Part shown: positions 7,227 through 12,685 of the stretch, piece by piece | Position numbering within the stretch: position 1 is the stretch's first letter | Layout: each line of letters opens with the position of its first letter | DNA from: JAETTH01 sp964455975 | GTDB lineage: Bacteria; Bacillota; Clostridia; TANB77; CAG-508 | NCBI GenBank assembly: GCA_964455975.1 | Contig: CAYVYP010000041.1 | Span: 1 to 12,685 of the forward strand | Length of the DNA: 12,685 nt | Reading direction: 5' to 3' | The notes under the pieces: generated by a model | The model's input: only the letters and a program-made list of their open reading frames with translations | Told to the model about the DNA's origin: nothing | The model's database searches: none | Program-made: the position numbers and the translations under genes

Positions 7227-8322
7227 TTATCTTTCAAAAATACTTTTTATTAATCCTTGCTCTAAAAATGTTCCAAATATATTTTTTAATATTATTAATA
7301 TTATTGGTCCAATTAGCATTCCCATTACACCTATAAACTTAAAGCCTGTATACATTGCAATTAATGTAAATATTGGGTGTATTCCAATATTATTTCCAAT
7401 TATTCTTGGTTCTAAAAATTGTCTTATAATACTCATTAATGTTAATAAACCTAAAATAGCAAATCCTAAAGTTATATCTCCGTCTAATCCTGCTATTATC
7501 GCCCATGGAATCATAACAGTTGCTGAACCAAATATTGGCAAAGCATCTACAAAACCTATTCCGAAGTGCTGCTAAAAGTGGAAATTCAATATTTAATCCC
7601 ATAAATTTAAATATATATAAACCTACTAATGAAACTACAAATGAAATAATTACAAGAGTTGCTTCTGCTTTTAAATAACCTCCTAAAGTTTTAATAATTT
7701 CTCTTAAATGCTTCCCTATTTTCCTTACCCATATTTTAGGAAGATGGTGTTCTAACTGGTCCATCATATATATTCTATCAATACATATAAAATATATTGA
7801 TATAAATGTAATACCAATATATATTCCTATTGTAGGAACAGACGTTATTATATTTATAATTTTTGTTAATATATTTTTAGCAATATTTGAAATAGCTCCT
7901 AATGCATCTGCTGTTGTACTTTGCAATATTTCCAAAACTTTATCAGGAACTTTTATCTTGTCCATATCTAAATTAGATATGAAATTTTGAAATTGATTAT
8001 ATGCTTTTTCGAAATAACTGTTTAAATCTTGTAAAAGATTAGTCGATTCTGAAATTAAAGATATTATTCCCCATATTAATAATCCTAAAATGATTAATAT
8101 TACACCTGTTATTACTATAATACTGCTTGTCCTTCTACGCAATTTAGTCTTTTTCATCATAAATCTTATTACTGGTTCAATCATTAGAGATATTATAAAT
8201 GCTATTAAAAATGGCATATAAAATATAGATAGTTTAAATAACAAAAATATAAATAATACCGTTATTCCAAGTATTATTAATCTTTTTAAAACTTTAGTCC
8301 AATAATTTACATCAACAACCAT
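7227..8322 (-). CDS. AI-2E transporter / PerM-family permease, 364 aa with +1 frame change at CGG 7561-7563
   Basis: Membrane protein of the AI-2E exporter/PerM (UPF0118) family, with about eight predicted helices. The zero frame from ATG 8320-8322 gives 253 family-like residues ending FPLLAAL. It then reads CGG and drifts into an implausible Arg/Cys-rich tail. Skipping one base at CTT-CGG-A restores GIGFVDALPIFGSATVMIPW, the conserved family block, and runs 111 residues to TAA at 7227. The joined length is normal for the family. Members include autoinducer-2 exporters and Na+/H+ antiporters, so the cargo is unknown. The ribosome site GGGAG lies inside a terminator-like hairpin that ends the preceding CBS gene. 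As a conventional reading this would be a pseudogene; the shared CGG context argues for recoding. Confidence 0.85.
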
Positions 8323-8323
8323 A

Positions 8324-8378
8324 AAAAAGCTCCCTTATAATATAACTATTACTTATATTATATTCAAGGAAGCTTTTT
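8324..8378 (-). terminator. Long hairpin: CBS-gene terminator overlapping the permease ribosome site
   Basis: On the minus strand, arms 8378-8366 and 8336-8324 pair over 13 positions with one G-U. A further 9 bp (8337-8345 with 8353-8361) lies inside, with a 7-nt loop. The T6 run follows the 3' arm and leads straight into the permease ATG at 8322. The 3' arm contains that gene's GGGAG ribosome site, so the same structure could end CBS transcripts and mask translation of any read-through. Confidence 0.65.
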
Positions 8379-8398
8379 GTTATTCTATTTAATTTAGT

Positions 8399-8839
8399 TT
8401 ATTCGTTATTTTTATTTGTATGACAATCACAAATATTTTCTAATGTGTTACATAAACACTTTTCTGTAATTTCTTTATTTTCTGCCAAATCTCCTAAAGT
8501 TAAAATTCCTACTATTTTATTGTCTTGTATTACTGGAATTCTTTTTATTTTTTCTGTACTCATTAAGTTTACCGCTTCTGTTAAATCACTATCTGGAGTG
8601 CAACAACATACATTACGAGTCATTACATCTTTAGCAGTTAGTATATTTGTATCCTTTCCACATGCTACTGTTCTTAATATAATATCTCTATCTGTAAGAA
8701 TTCCAACTACTTCTTTTGAATTATTACATACAGGAACACATCCAATATGTTTTGTTTGCATTATTTTTGCAACATTTGAAATAGAATCATCTTGTGTGCA
8801 AGAACATACATTTCCACACATACAATCTTTAACTTTCAT
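8399..8839 (-). CDS. Cysteine-rich tandem CBS-domain protein
   Basis: 146 aa with two CBS motifs, about residues 1-60 and 66-122. Hallmarks are HIGCVPVCNN, VVGILTDRDIILR, KRIPVIQDNKIVGILTLGDLA and the repeated DxM start of each unit. CBS pairs bind adenosine nucleotides as sensors. It has 14 cysteines, at 6, 8, 12, 14, 34, 38, 60, 78-80, 128, 130, 137 and 139. They occur mostly as CxC or CCC groups at the entry of each CBS unit and in the short C-terminal tail (ending CDCHTNKNNE), suggesting metal or iron-sulfur binding or redox sensing (inference). ATG 8837-8839 is chosen because AAAGGTGG lies just upstream. A TTG six codons earlier would place that site inside the gene. I recall similar Cys-rich CBS proteins in Clostridia. 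Cytoplasmic. Confidence 0.88.
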   Translation of the reverse strand: MKVKDCMCGNVCSCTQDDSISNVAKIMQTKHIGCVPVCNNSKEVVGILTDRDIILRTVACGKDTNILTAKDVMTRNVCCCTPDSDLTEAVNLMSTEKIKRIPVIQDNKIVGILTLGDLAENKEITEKCLCNTLENICDCHTNKNNE

Positions 8840-8931
8840 TTTTTTACCACCTTTCAAAATTTTATATATTTATATTTTGTTCAAATTTTGAAAAATAATT
8901 CAAAATGAAAATTTTAAAAATTTTACAATTT

Positions 8932-9438
8932 TTACATTTTAAAATAAGGTGGAATATATCCTGGCCCTCCTGCAAATCCTCCTTCTGGGCTTCTTGGAAA
9001 TGGTGGTCTTTGAGGAATCATTGGTCCTCCTCCTGGTCTAAATGGTGGTCTATGCTGATGATGTGGTCTTCTACGGAGTAATTCTCTTATAATAAGTATT
9101 TTTATAAAATCATTAAATATATTTCCGCTAGGTCCTCTATTTTCTAGTTTAAATGTTAATTTTCCAGACATTTCTATTTCTTTACATATATCATTTGTCA
9201 TTTTTGTTATCGTATTTTCATTTATTTCTTCTATGTTTTCCATACAATGTTTACATACCATAGGATATATTATTTGATAACTTTCTGGATACATACTTTC
9301 AAGAACTTTACAGTTTTTTTGATACATTATATCATCATTATCTAATTCTCCTTCTTGGAATGAATTACAATTATTATAACAATTTCCATTATATCCTAAA
9401 ACATTTCTCATGTAATCCTCATAATTTGTATAATACAT
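8932..9438 (-). CDS. Unknown protein with Pro/Gly-rich C-terminal tail
   Basis: 168 aa, family not recognised. The N-terminal part is Tyr/Asn-rich (MYYTNYEDYMRNVLGYNGNC). A central, probably helical domain follows, then a tail from about 122 rich in Arg, His, Pro and Gly (RRRPHHQHRPPFRPGGGP and repeats of PPF). Six cysteines at 20, 24, 43, 62, 65 and 85 include CxxC at 62-65. There is no signal peptide. Such tails occur in surface and spore-coat proteins of Clostridia, so a coat-associated role is possible but unproven. ATG 9436-9438 is used because GGGAGGT lies 6 nt upstream; an in-frame start five codons earlier would bury that site. It has its own promoter. Confidence 0.75.
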   Translation of the reverse strand: MYYTNYEDYMRNVLGYNGNCYNNCNSFQEGELDNDDIMYQKNCKVLESMYPESYQIIYPMVCKHCMENIEEINENTITKMTNDICKEIEMSGKLTFKLENRGPSGNIFNDFIKILIIRELLRRRPHHQHRPPFRPGGGPMIPQRPPFPRSPEGGFAGGPGYIPPYFKM

Positions 9439-9468
9439 AAATTTACCTCCCAACTTAATTTGTTTTAT

Positions 9469-9497
9469 ATTATGTATAAATTTTAAAAAGGTTACAA
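9469..9497 (-). promoter_or_regulatory. Promoter of the Pro/Gly-tail protein
   Basis: On the minus strand, TTGTAA (9492-9497), 17 nt and CATAAT (9469-9474) lie about 30 nt before the start codon. The -35 overlaps the T-run just after the murD terminator stem. Confidence 0.55.
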
Positions 9498-9527
9498 AAA
9501 AGATAGTATAATAAAATACTATCTTTT
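9498..9527 (-). terminator. murD terminator
   Basis: A perfect 12-bp stem (9498-9509 with 9516-9527), a 6-nt loop and a following run of Ts on the minus strand, just after the murD stop at 9532. Confidence 0.85.
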
Positions 9528-9531
9528 AAAA

Positions 9532-10932
9532 TTATAAATTATTTACTAATTCTTTGAATTTATTTCCTCTTTCTTCAAAATTTCTAAATAAGTCAAAGCT
9601 TGCACTTGCAGGTGAAAACAAAACTATTTGACCTGGTTTTGCTTTTGACTTTGCTAAAGTTACTATATCTTCAAATTTTTCGCACATATGTATATCTAAT
9701 TGTTTATTTTGAACTTCCAATTCAGATTTTACCGCTTCATATATTTTGCCTGAAGTAGGTCCTATCAAAATTAATGTTTTAACTTTATCTACAATTGGTT
9801 TTGCAAGAGGAGTGTAATCTAAATGTTTATCATATCCACCTGCTATTAAAACTATATCTTCTTCAAATGATTTTAATCCCGCTATTGTTCTTGAAGGACT
9901 TGATCCAATTGAATCATTATACCATTTTACATTATTAATTTCTCTTATAAATTCTAGTCTATGTTCTACTCCACCAAATTCTTTTAATACACTTATTTGA
10001 TTTTCTATATTTACTAAGGTTTTTGTTGCTGCAATTGCAGTACATGCATTTTCATAATTATGCTCACCTCTTAATTTCATGTCTTTTATGTTAATTACAT
10101 GTCTTCTTAAACCATCTTCACAGATTTTAATTATTCCGTTATCTAAAATAACTCCATCATCTAATTTGTTTTGCTTACTAAAGAATACTGATTTTCCGTT
10201 TACTTCACCCTTTAAACTTCTTGTTATTTCATTATCATAATTTAAAATAGTAATTCCATTTTCATCTTGATATTTAAAAATATTTTTTTTGCAATTTATA
10301 TATTCTTCATATGACTTGTGTATATCTAAATGATTTGGAGCTATATTTGTTATAACTGCAATTTGAGGGCTAATTTTCATATTCATTAATTGAAAACTAC
10401 TTAATTCTAATATTACAAAATCATCTGGTCTCATTTCTTCTATTTTAGTAAATAATGGTACGCCTATATTTCCTCCTAAAAAGCAATTATATCCTTCTTT
10501 TTTCATCATTTCATATATTAGTGTTGTTGTTGTTGTTTTACCATCACTACCAGTAACTCCTATTACAGTTCCTGGGCATAATTCTAATACCATTTCTATT
10601 TCAGATGTTAAAATAGCTCCTCTTTTTAATTCTTCTACGATTTCTGGTAAATCTGGTCTGCAACTTGGTGAACGGAATATAATATCAAAATTTTTAAGCT
10701 TTTCTAAATAATTGTCTCCAAAATAAAATTCAATATTAAATTGATTAATTTTATTTATTGCATTTTGAGGTATTTGATCAATATTTCTTTTATCAAAAAC
10801 TGTTATTTTAGAATTTAAATTATATAGATATTCTATTAAAGGAAGATTGCTAACTCCTATTCCTATAATAGCTACTTTTCTATTGTTTAAATAAGATTTA
10901 AATTCTTCTAATTTTATATTTTCATAACTCAT
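9532..10932 (-). CDS. murD: UDP-N-acetylmuramoylalanine--D-glutamate ligase
   Basis: Cytoplasmic peptidoglycan-precursor enzyme that adds D-glutamate to UDP-MurNAc-L-Ala using ATP. At 466 aa it is the usual size. An N-terminal Rossmann segment (VAIIGIGVSN, 20-29) is followed by the ATP loop GVTGSDGKTTTT (125-136, K132), the GGNIGVPL block (153-160), ELSSFQL (176-182), ITNIAPNHLDIH (194-205) and EHRLEF (323-328). The C-terminal domain begins near YNDSIGSSPSRTIAGL (338-353) and contains LIAGGYDKH and FSPASASFD. The ATG is preceded by AAAGGAAAA. It starts 18 nt after the kinase-like gene, so the two form an operon, and a terminator follows. Nothing is missing or broken. Confidence 0.96.
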   Translation of the reverse strand: MSYENIKLEEFKSYLNNRKVAIIGIGVSNLPLIEYLYNLNSKITVFDKRNIDQIPQNAINKINQFNIEFYFGDNYLEKLKNFDIIFRSPSCRPDLPEIVEELKRGAILTSEIEMVLELCPGTVIGVTGSDGKTTTTTLIYEMMKKEGYNCFLGGNIGVPLFTKIEEMRPDDFVILELSSFQLMNMKISPQIAVITNIAPNHLDIHKSYEEYINCKKNIFKYQDENGITILNYDNEITRSLKGEVNGKSVFFSKQNKLDDGVILDNGIIKICEDGLRRHVINIKDMKLRGEHNYENACTAIAATKTLVNIENQISVLKEFGGVEHRLEFIREINNVKWYNDSIGSSPSRTIAGLKSFEEDIVLIAGGYDKHLDYTPLAKPIVDKVKTLILIGPTSGKIYEAVKSELEVQNKQLDIHMCEKFEDIVTLAKSKAKPGQIVLFSPASASFDLFRNFEERGNKFKELVNNL

Positions 10933-10950
10933 TTTTAAGTTTTCCTTTCA

Positions 10951-11646
10951 TTATAACATTTGTGGAATTTTAATATATTCTAATAGCTTTGCTGTTGATT
11001 CTTCAACTGTTTTAGTATTTGTAACATCTACAACTATTGTATTATTATAAATTTTGTAATATCCAGCTTTTTCTTGTAATTCATCTCTTTTAATAATATG
11101 CTCTTTTAATTCTTCTAAATCAACTTTTTCATCATATTGTATAGCTTTTCTCTTAACTCTTTCATCTATAGAAGCTGTTATTAAGAAATGATAGTCTAAA
11201 TTCGGATAAATATTTATTAAATCTCTCCCAGATACTATCACATTATATTCTTGTTTGTAATTATCTATTAATTTTTTTGCAAAACTATATAATTTAGTAT
11301 TATCTGCAGATGTACCTACTATTGAAACTGCCATAGAAGATTTCTTAGATTGTAATTCTTCTTCATTTGCTAGAACTCCATTTATATATACTTCTGTTTC
11401 TCTTTTATTTAGCTTTATTTCTATTTTTAATTTATCCATTACATCTTTTATGTCTATACTACTTAAATTGTTTTTTAAGGCATTTAAATCTATTTTTGAA
11501 TTTATAATAGCATATACTATTGCTCTATATAAATTTCCGCCATGAAGTATTATTGAATTTGGTATTATATTTAAAAGTTCTCTACATATTGAGGTCTTCC
11601 CTGCTCCAACATATCCTTCTATTCCTATTACTATATTATTGTTCAT
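10951..11646 (-). CDS. Cytidylate-kinase-like P-loop NMP kinase
   Basis: 231 aa, cytoplasmic. The N-terminal P-loop GYVGAGKT (11-18) is followed by HGGNLYRAIVYAI (35-47) at the position of the DTGAMYRA nucleotide-binding motif of (d)CMP kinases, and by VSGRDL (138-143), matching their GRD motif. A lid-like segment follows (ASIDERVKRKAIQYDE, then KRDELQEKAGYY). The nearest recognised family is therefore cytidylate kinase (CMP/dCMP + ATP to CDP/dCDP), but the nucleotide-binding motif is divergent enough that another phosphoryl acceptor is possible. The ATG is preceded by AAGGAG, 9 nt away. It has its own promoter and is co-transcribed with murD. Confidence 0.75.
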   Translation of the reverse strand: MNNNIVIGIEGYVGAGKTSICRELLNIIPNSIILHGGNLYRAIVYAIINSKIDLNALKNNLSSIDIKDVMDKLKIEIKLNKRETEVYINGVLANEEELQSKKSSMAVSIVGTSADNTKLYSFAKKLIDNYKQEYNVIVSGRDLINIYPNLDYHFLITASIDERVKRKAIQYDEKVDLEELKEHIIKRDELQEKAGYYKIYNNTIVVDVTNTKTVEESTAKLLEYIKIPQML

Positions 11647-11687
11647 TTATTTATTCTCCTTGCGTTTAAATATGTTATATGTTTTAA

Positions 11688-11716
11688 ATTATATATCAAA
11701 ATATATCTTTCTACAA
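11688..11716 (-). promoter_or_regulatory. Promoter of the kinase-murD operon
   Basis: On the minus strand, TTGTAG (11711-11716), exactly 17 nt and a perfect TATAAT (11688-11693), about 40 nt before the kinase start codon. Confidence 0.75.
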
Positions 11717-11762
11717 GTTTAAATTATAAAAAGTATTTTTTGTAATTAATTTTTAAATTGTT

Positions 11763-11795
11763 TGTATAAATTTTCTAATTTAGTTAAAAATACTA
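11763..11795 (+). promoter_or_regulatory. Possible promoter region of the 32-residue peptide
   Basis: TTGTAT (11762-11767) with TAAAAA (11785-11790) at 17 nt is a weak sigma-A fit. TGTATA (11763-11768) with AATACTA (11789-11795) resembles the forespore sigma-G pattern TGNATA/CATACTA, but the 20-nt spacing is about 2 nt too long. Neither is convincing alone. Confidence 0.25.
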
Positions 11796-11820
11796 GTATT
11801 GAATGGAGGTGCTTTAAATT

Positions 11821-11919
11821 ATGGCAAAAGAATCTAAAAAGCAAAATAAAAATAACAGCAAAGGTAATAACAATAAGTCAAGTGAAAGAATTGAAAATAA
11901 TAGCAAAGAATCTAAATAA
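11821..11919 (+). CDS. Small Lys/Asn/Ser-rich peptide, 32 aa
   Basis: Starts MAKESKKQNKNNSKG and ends ENNSKESK: highly charged, hydrophilic, with no hydrophobic core, so probably disordered and cytoplasmic. GGAGG lies 11 nt before the ATG, and a 19-bp terminator stem begins 4 nt after the stop, together supporting a real gene. The family is not recognised. Size and composition recall minor small acid-soluble spore proteins, and the upstream DNA has a loose sigma-G-like pattern, but neither is strong. Confidence 0.6.
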   Translation: MAKESKKQNKNNSKGNNNKSSERIENNSKESK

Positions 11920-11922
11920 TAC

Positions 11923-11966
11923 TTAAAATAAAAGAGAGAAATTAAAATTTCTCTCTTTTATTTTAA
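11923..11966. terminator. Bidirectional terminator between small convergent genes
   Basis: A 19-bp perfect inverted repeat (11923-11941 with 11948-11966) has a 6-nt loop and a GAGAG core flanked by A and T runs. It ends the 32-aa gene from the left and overlaps the stop codon (11963-11965) of the 60-aa gene from the right. Confidence 0.85.
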
Positions 11967-12145
11967 ATTTCTTGATATACAATACTATATTTTTTCAAAC
12001 TTTTATTGTATATCATAGAGGACATTCTTACTTGACACTTTTTTTCTCTTTCAATAAACATTTTTATGACTTTAATAGTTTTCTCGAAATCCCAATTGCA
12101 CTTTGCCATATCTTCTTCCAGAAATGTCATTCTAAATATTCTCAT
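11963..12145 (-). CDS. Unrecognised 60-aa protein
   Basis: Small, probably cytoplasmic protein, MRIFRMTFLEEDMAKCNWDF at the start and YSIVYQEI at the end, with a basic, helix-prone middle and two cysteines (16 and 37). The family is not recognised. Support for a real gene is contextual: AAAGGATT lies 7 nt before the ATG, the promoter is among the strongest in the window, and it has a terminator at the stop. The leader holds an 8-nt complement of the ribosome site, hinting at translational control. The rightward open frame over the same DNA has no such signals. Confidence 0.6.
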   Translation of the reverse strand: MRIFRMTFLEEDMAKCNWDFEKTIKVIKMFIEREKKCQVRMSSMIYNKSLKKYSIVYQEI

Positions 12146-12150
12146 TTTTT

Positions 12151-12207
12151 AATCCTTTCATTAATTAATGTTGTTTTTACTGATTTTTTTCGGTTATCTA
12201 AAGGATT
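12151..12207 (-). promoter_or_regulatory. Leader with possible ribosome-site-masking pair
   Basis: In the roughly 90-nt leader of the 60-aa gene, AATCCTTT (minus strand, 12207-12200) is a perfect 8-nt complement of AAAGGATT (12158-12151), which holds the ribosome site. A separate 5-bp hairpin with a 3-nt loop lies at 12217-12229. It matches no riboswitch class I can name. Confidence 0.35.
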
Positions 12208-12240
12208 TCATACAAACAAGCTATGCTTGAATTACTTATT

Positions 12241-12269
12241 ATTATAGCAAATTATATTGATTTAGTCAA
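12241..12269 (-). promoter_or_regulatory. Very strong sigma-A promoter for the 60-aa gene
   Basis: On the minus strand, TTGACT (12264-12269), 17 nt and a perfect TATAAT (12241-12246) with extended TGC. It sits between the uvrA stop (12275) and the 60-aa gene, and the predicted start near 12234 gives a leader of about 90 nt. Confidence 0.8.
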
Positions 12270-12274
12270 ATTGT

Positions 12275-12685
12275 TTAATTATTTTGTAAATATTTTTTTA
12301 AAAACTTTCCTGTATAACTTCTTTCATTTTTTATTATTTGTTCAGGTGTTCCTACTGCAATTAATTCTCCACCATTATCTCCACCTTCTGGTCCTAAGTC
12401 TATTATATAATCAGATGTTTTTATTAAATCTAAATTATGTTCAATTACTATAATACTATTTCCTGTATCTACTAGTCTTTGAAGTATATCTACTAGTTTA
12501 TGAACATCTGCTATGTGTAATCCTGTTGTTGGTTCATCTAAAATATATAATGTTTTGCCTGTTGCTTTTTTAGAAAGTTCTGTTGCAAGTTTTACTCTTT
12601 GAGCTTCTCCCCCAGAAAGTGTTGTTGAAGGTTGTCCAAGTTTTATATATCCGAAGTCCTACATCATGAAGTGTTTGAAGTTTTT
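12275..12685 (-). CDS. uvrA: UvrA excinuclease subunit A, 3' end only, with +1 frame change at CGG 12651-12653
   Basis: C-terminal part of the ABC-type damage-recognition ATPase of nucleotide excision repair; the 5' portion lies beyond the window. Entering from the right, the zero frame reads LQTLHDVGL, then CTT-CGG-A. Skipping one base continues as GYIKLGQPSTTLSGGEAQR, the expected family sequence. It includes the second ABC signature LSGGEAQ, Walker B LYILDEPTTGLH and the usual end IEHNLDLIKTSDYIIDLGPE, with 125 residues after the break to TAA at 12275-12277. Without the shift the frame stops after about 26 codons. UvrA is highly conserved and single copy in most bacteria, so a broken gene is unlikely. 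No clear terminator follows the stop. Confidence 0.9.

Noticed and set aside
7555..7570. CTTCGG could form a stable C(UUCG)G tetraloop, a structural reason for the frame break
   Set aside because: In neither uvrA nor the permease do the bases flanking the loop pair (A faces A), and the third site lacks the motif.
7227..8322. Calling the permease, uvrA and the 213-aa gene ordinary pseudogenes
   Set aside because: Each has only one lesion, all of the same sign and on the same codon, and uvrA is rarely lost. It stays a fallback if reads contradict the pattern.
8840..8857. TTG start giving a 152-aa CBS protein
   Set aside because: It would place the AAAGGTGG ribosome site inside the gene; ATG at 8837-8839 is correctly spaced from it.
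8858..8931. Promoter or small gene in the AT-rich gap upstream of the CBS gene
   Set aside because: TTGAAT and TTGAAC are present but no -10 lies at acceptable spacing; no open frame with a ribosome site is present.
12217..12229. Short hairpin as the uvrA terminator
   Set aside because: Only 5 bp with a weak T-run, and it lies downstream of a strong promoter, inside another gene's leader.
12640..12665. prfB-like frameshift with an upstream Shine-Dalgarno-like stimulator
   Set aside because: No consistently placed SD-like element precedes the three CGG sites; one has AGGA adjacent, the others do not.

Overview
The window is AT-rich DNA from a low-GC Gram-positive bacterium, most likely a Clostridia-type Bacillota. 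The evidence is near-consensus sigma-A promoters with 17-bp spacing, AGGAGG-type ribosome sites, U-tract terminators, a SecA ending in a SEC-C zinc motif, and a MurD with a clostridial-looking sequence. A run of ten Ns at 855-864 marks it as a draft or metagenomic scaffold. Nearly all genes lie on the minus strand.

Layout, left to right. 1-93 holds two terminators. 94-736 (-) is an unrecognised gene split by a +1 frame change. 833-3737 (-) is a three-gene operon, transcribed in the order permease, HAD-nucleotidase/nucleoside-hydrolase fusion, HD-domain phosphohydrolase; it looks like a nucleotide or nucleoside breakdown cassette. 3819-6488 (-) is secA, which lacks about 26 conserved residues. 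6648-7181 (+) is a membrane-anchored YcgQ/DUF1980-like protein, divergent from secA. 7227-8322 (-) is an AI-2E/PerM-family permease split by a +1 frame change. 8399-8839 (-) is a cysteine-rich CBS-pair protein. 8932-9438 (-) is an unknown protein with a Pro/Gly-rich tail. 9532-11646 (-) is a cytidylate-kinase-like gene followed by murD. 11821-11919 (+) is a 32-residue Lys/Asn-rich peptide. 11963-12145 (-) is a 60-residue protein behind a very strong promoter. 12275-12685 (-) is the 3' end of uvrA, again split by a +1 frame change.

Main discovery candidate. Three genes (the 213-aa unknown, the AI-2E permease and uvrA) each need exactly one +1 frame change to give an intact product. In all three, the zero-frame codon at the break is CGG: AAT-CGG-T, CTT-CGG-A and CTT-CGG-A. 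I checked every CCG trinucleotide on the plus strand against the minus-strand reading frames, and looked for CGG in the plus-strand genes. These are the only in-frame CGG codons among roughly 3,700 assigned codons. This suggests that CGG acts here as a +1 frameshift (or four-base CGGN) codon. CTT-CGG-A resembles known +1 sites such as Ty1 CUU-AGG-C and prfB CUU-UGA-C. Sequencing error or pseudogenes remain possible, but neither explains why all the breaks fall on CGG.

The N10 run is probably a zero-length placeholder. Joining its flanks restores a clean HD-protein C-terminus, ending at 833 rather than 822.
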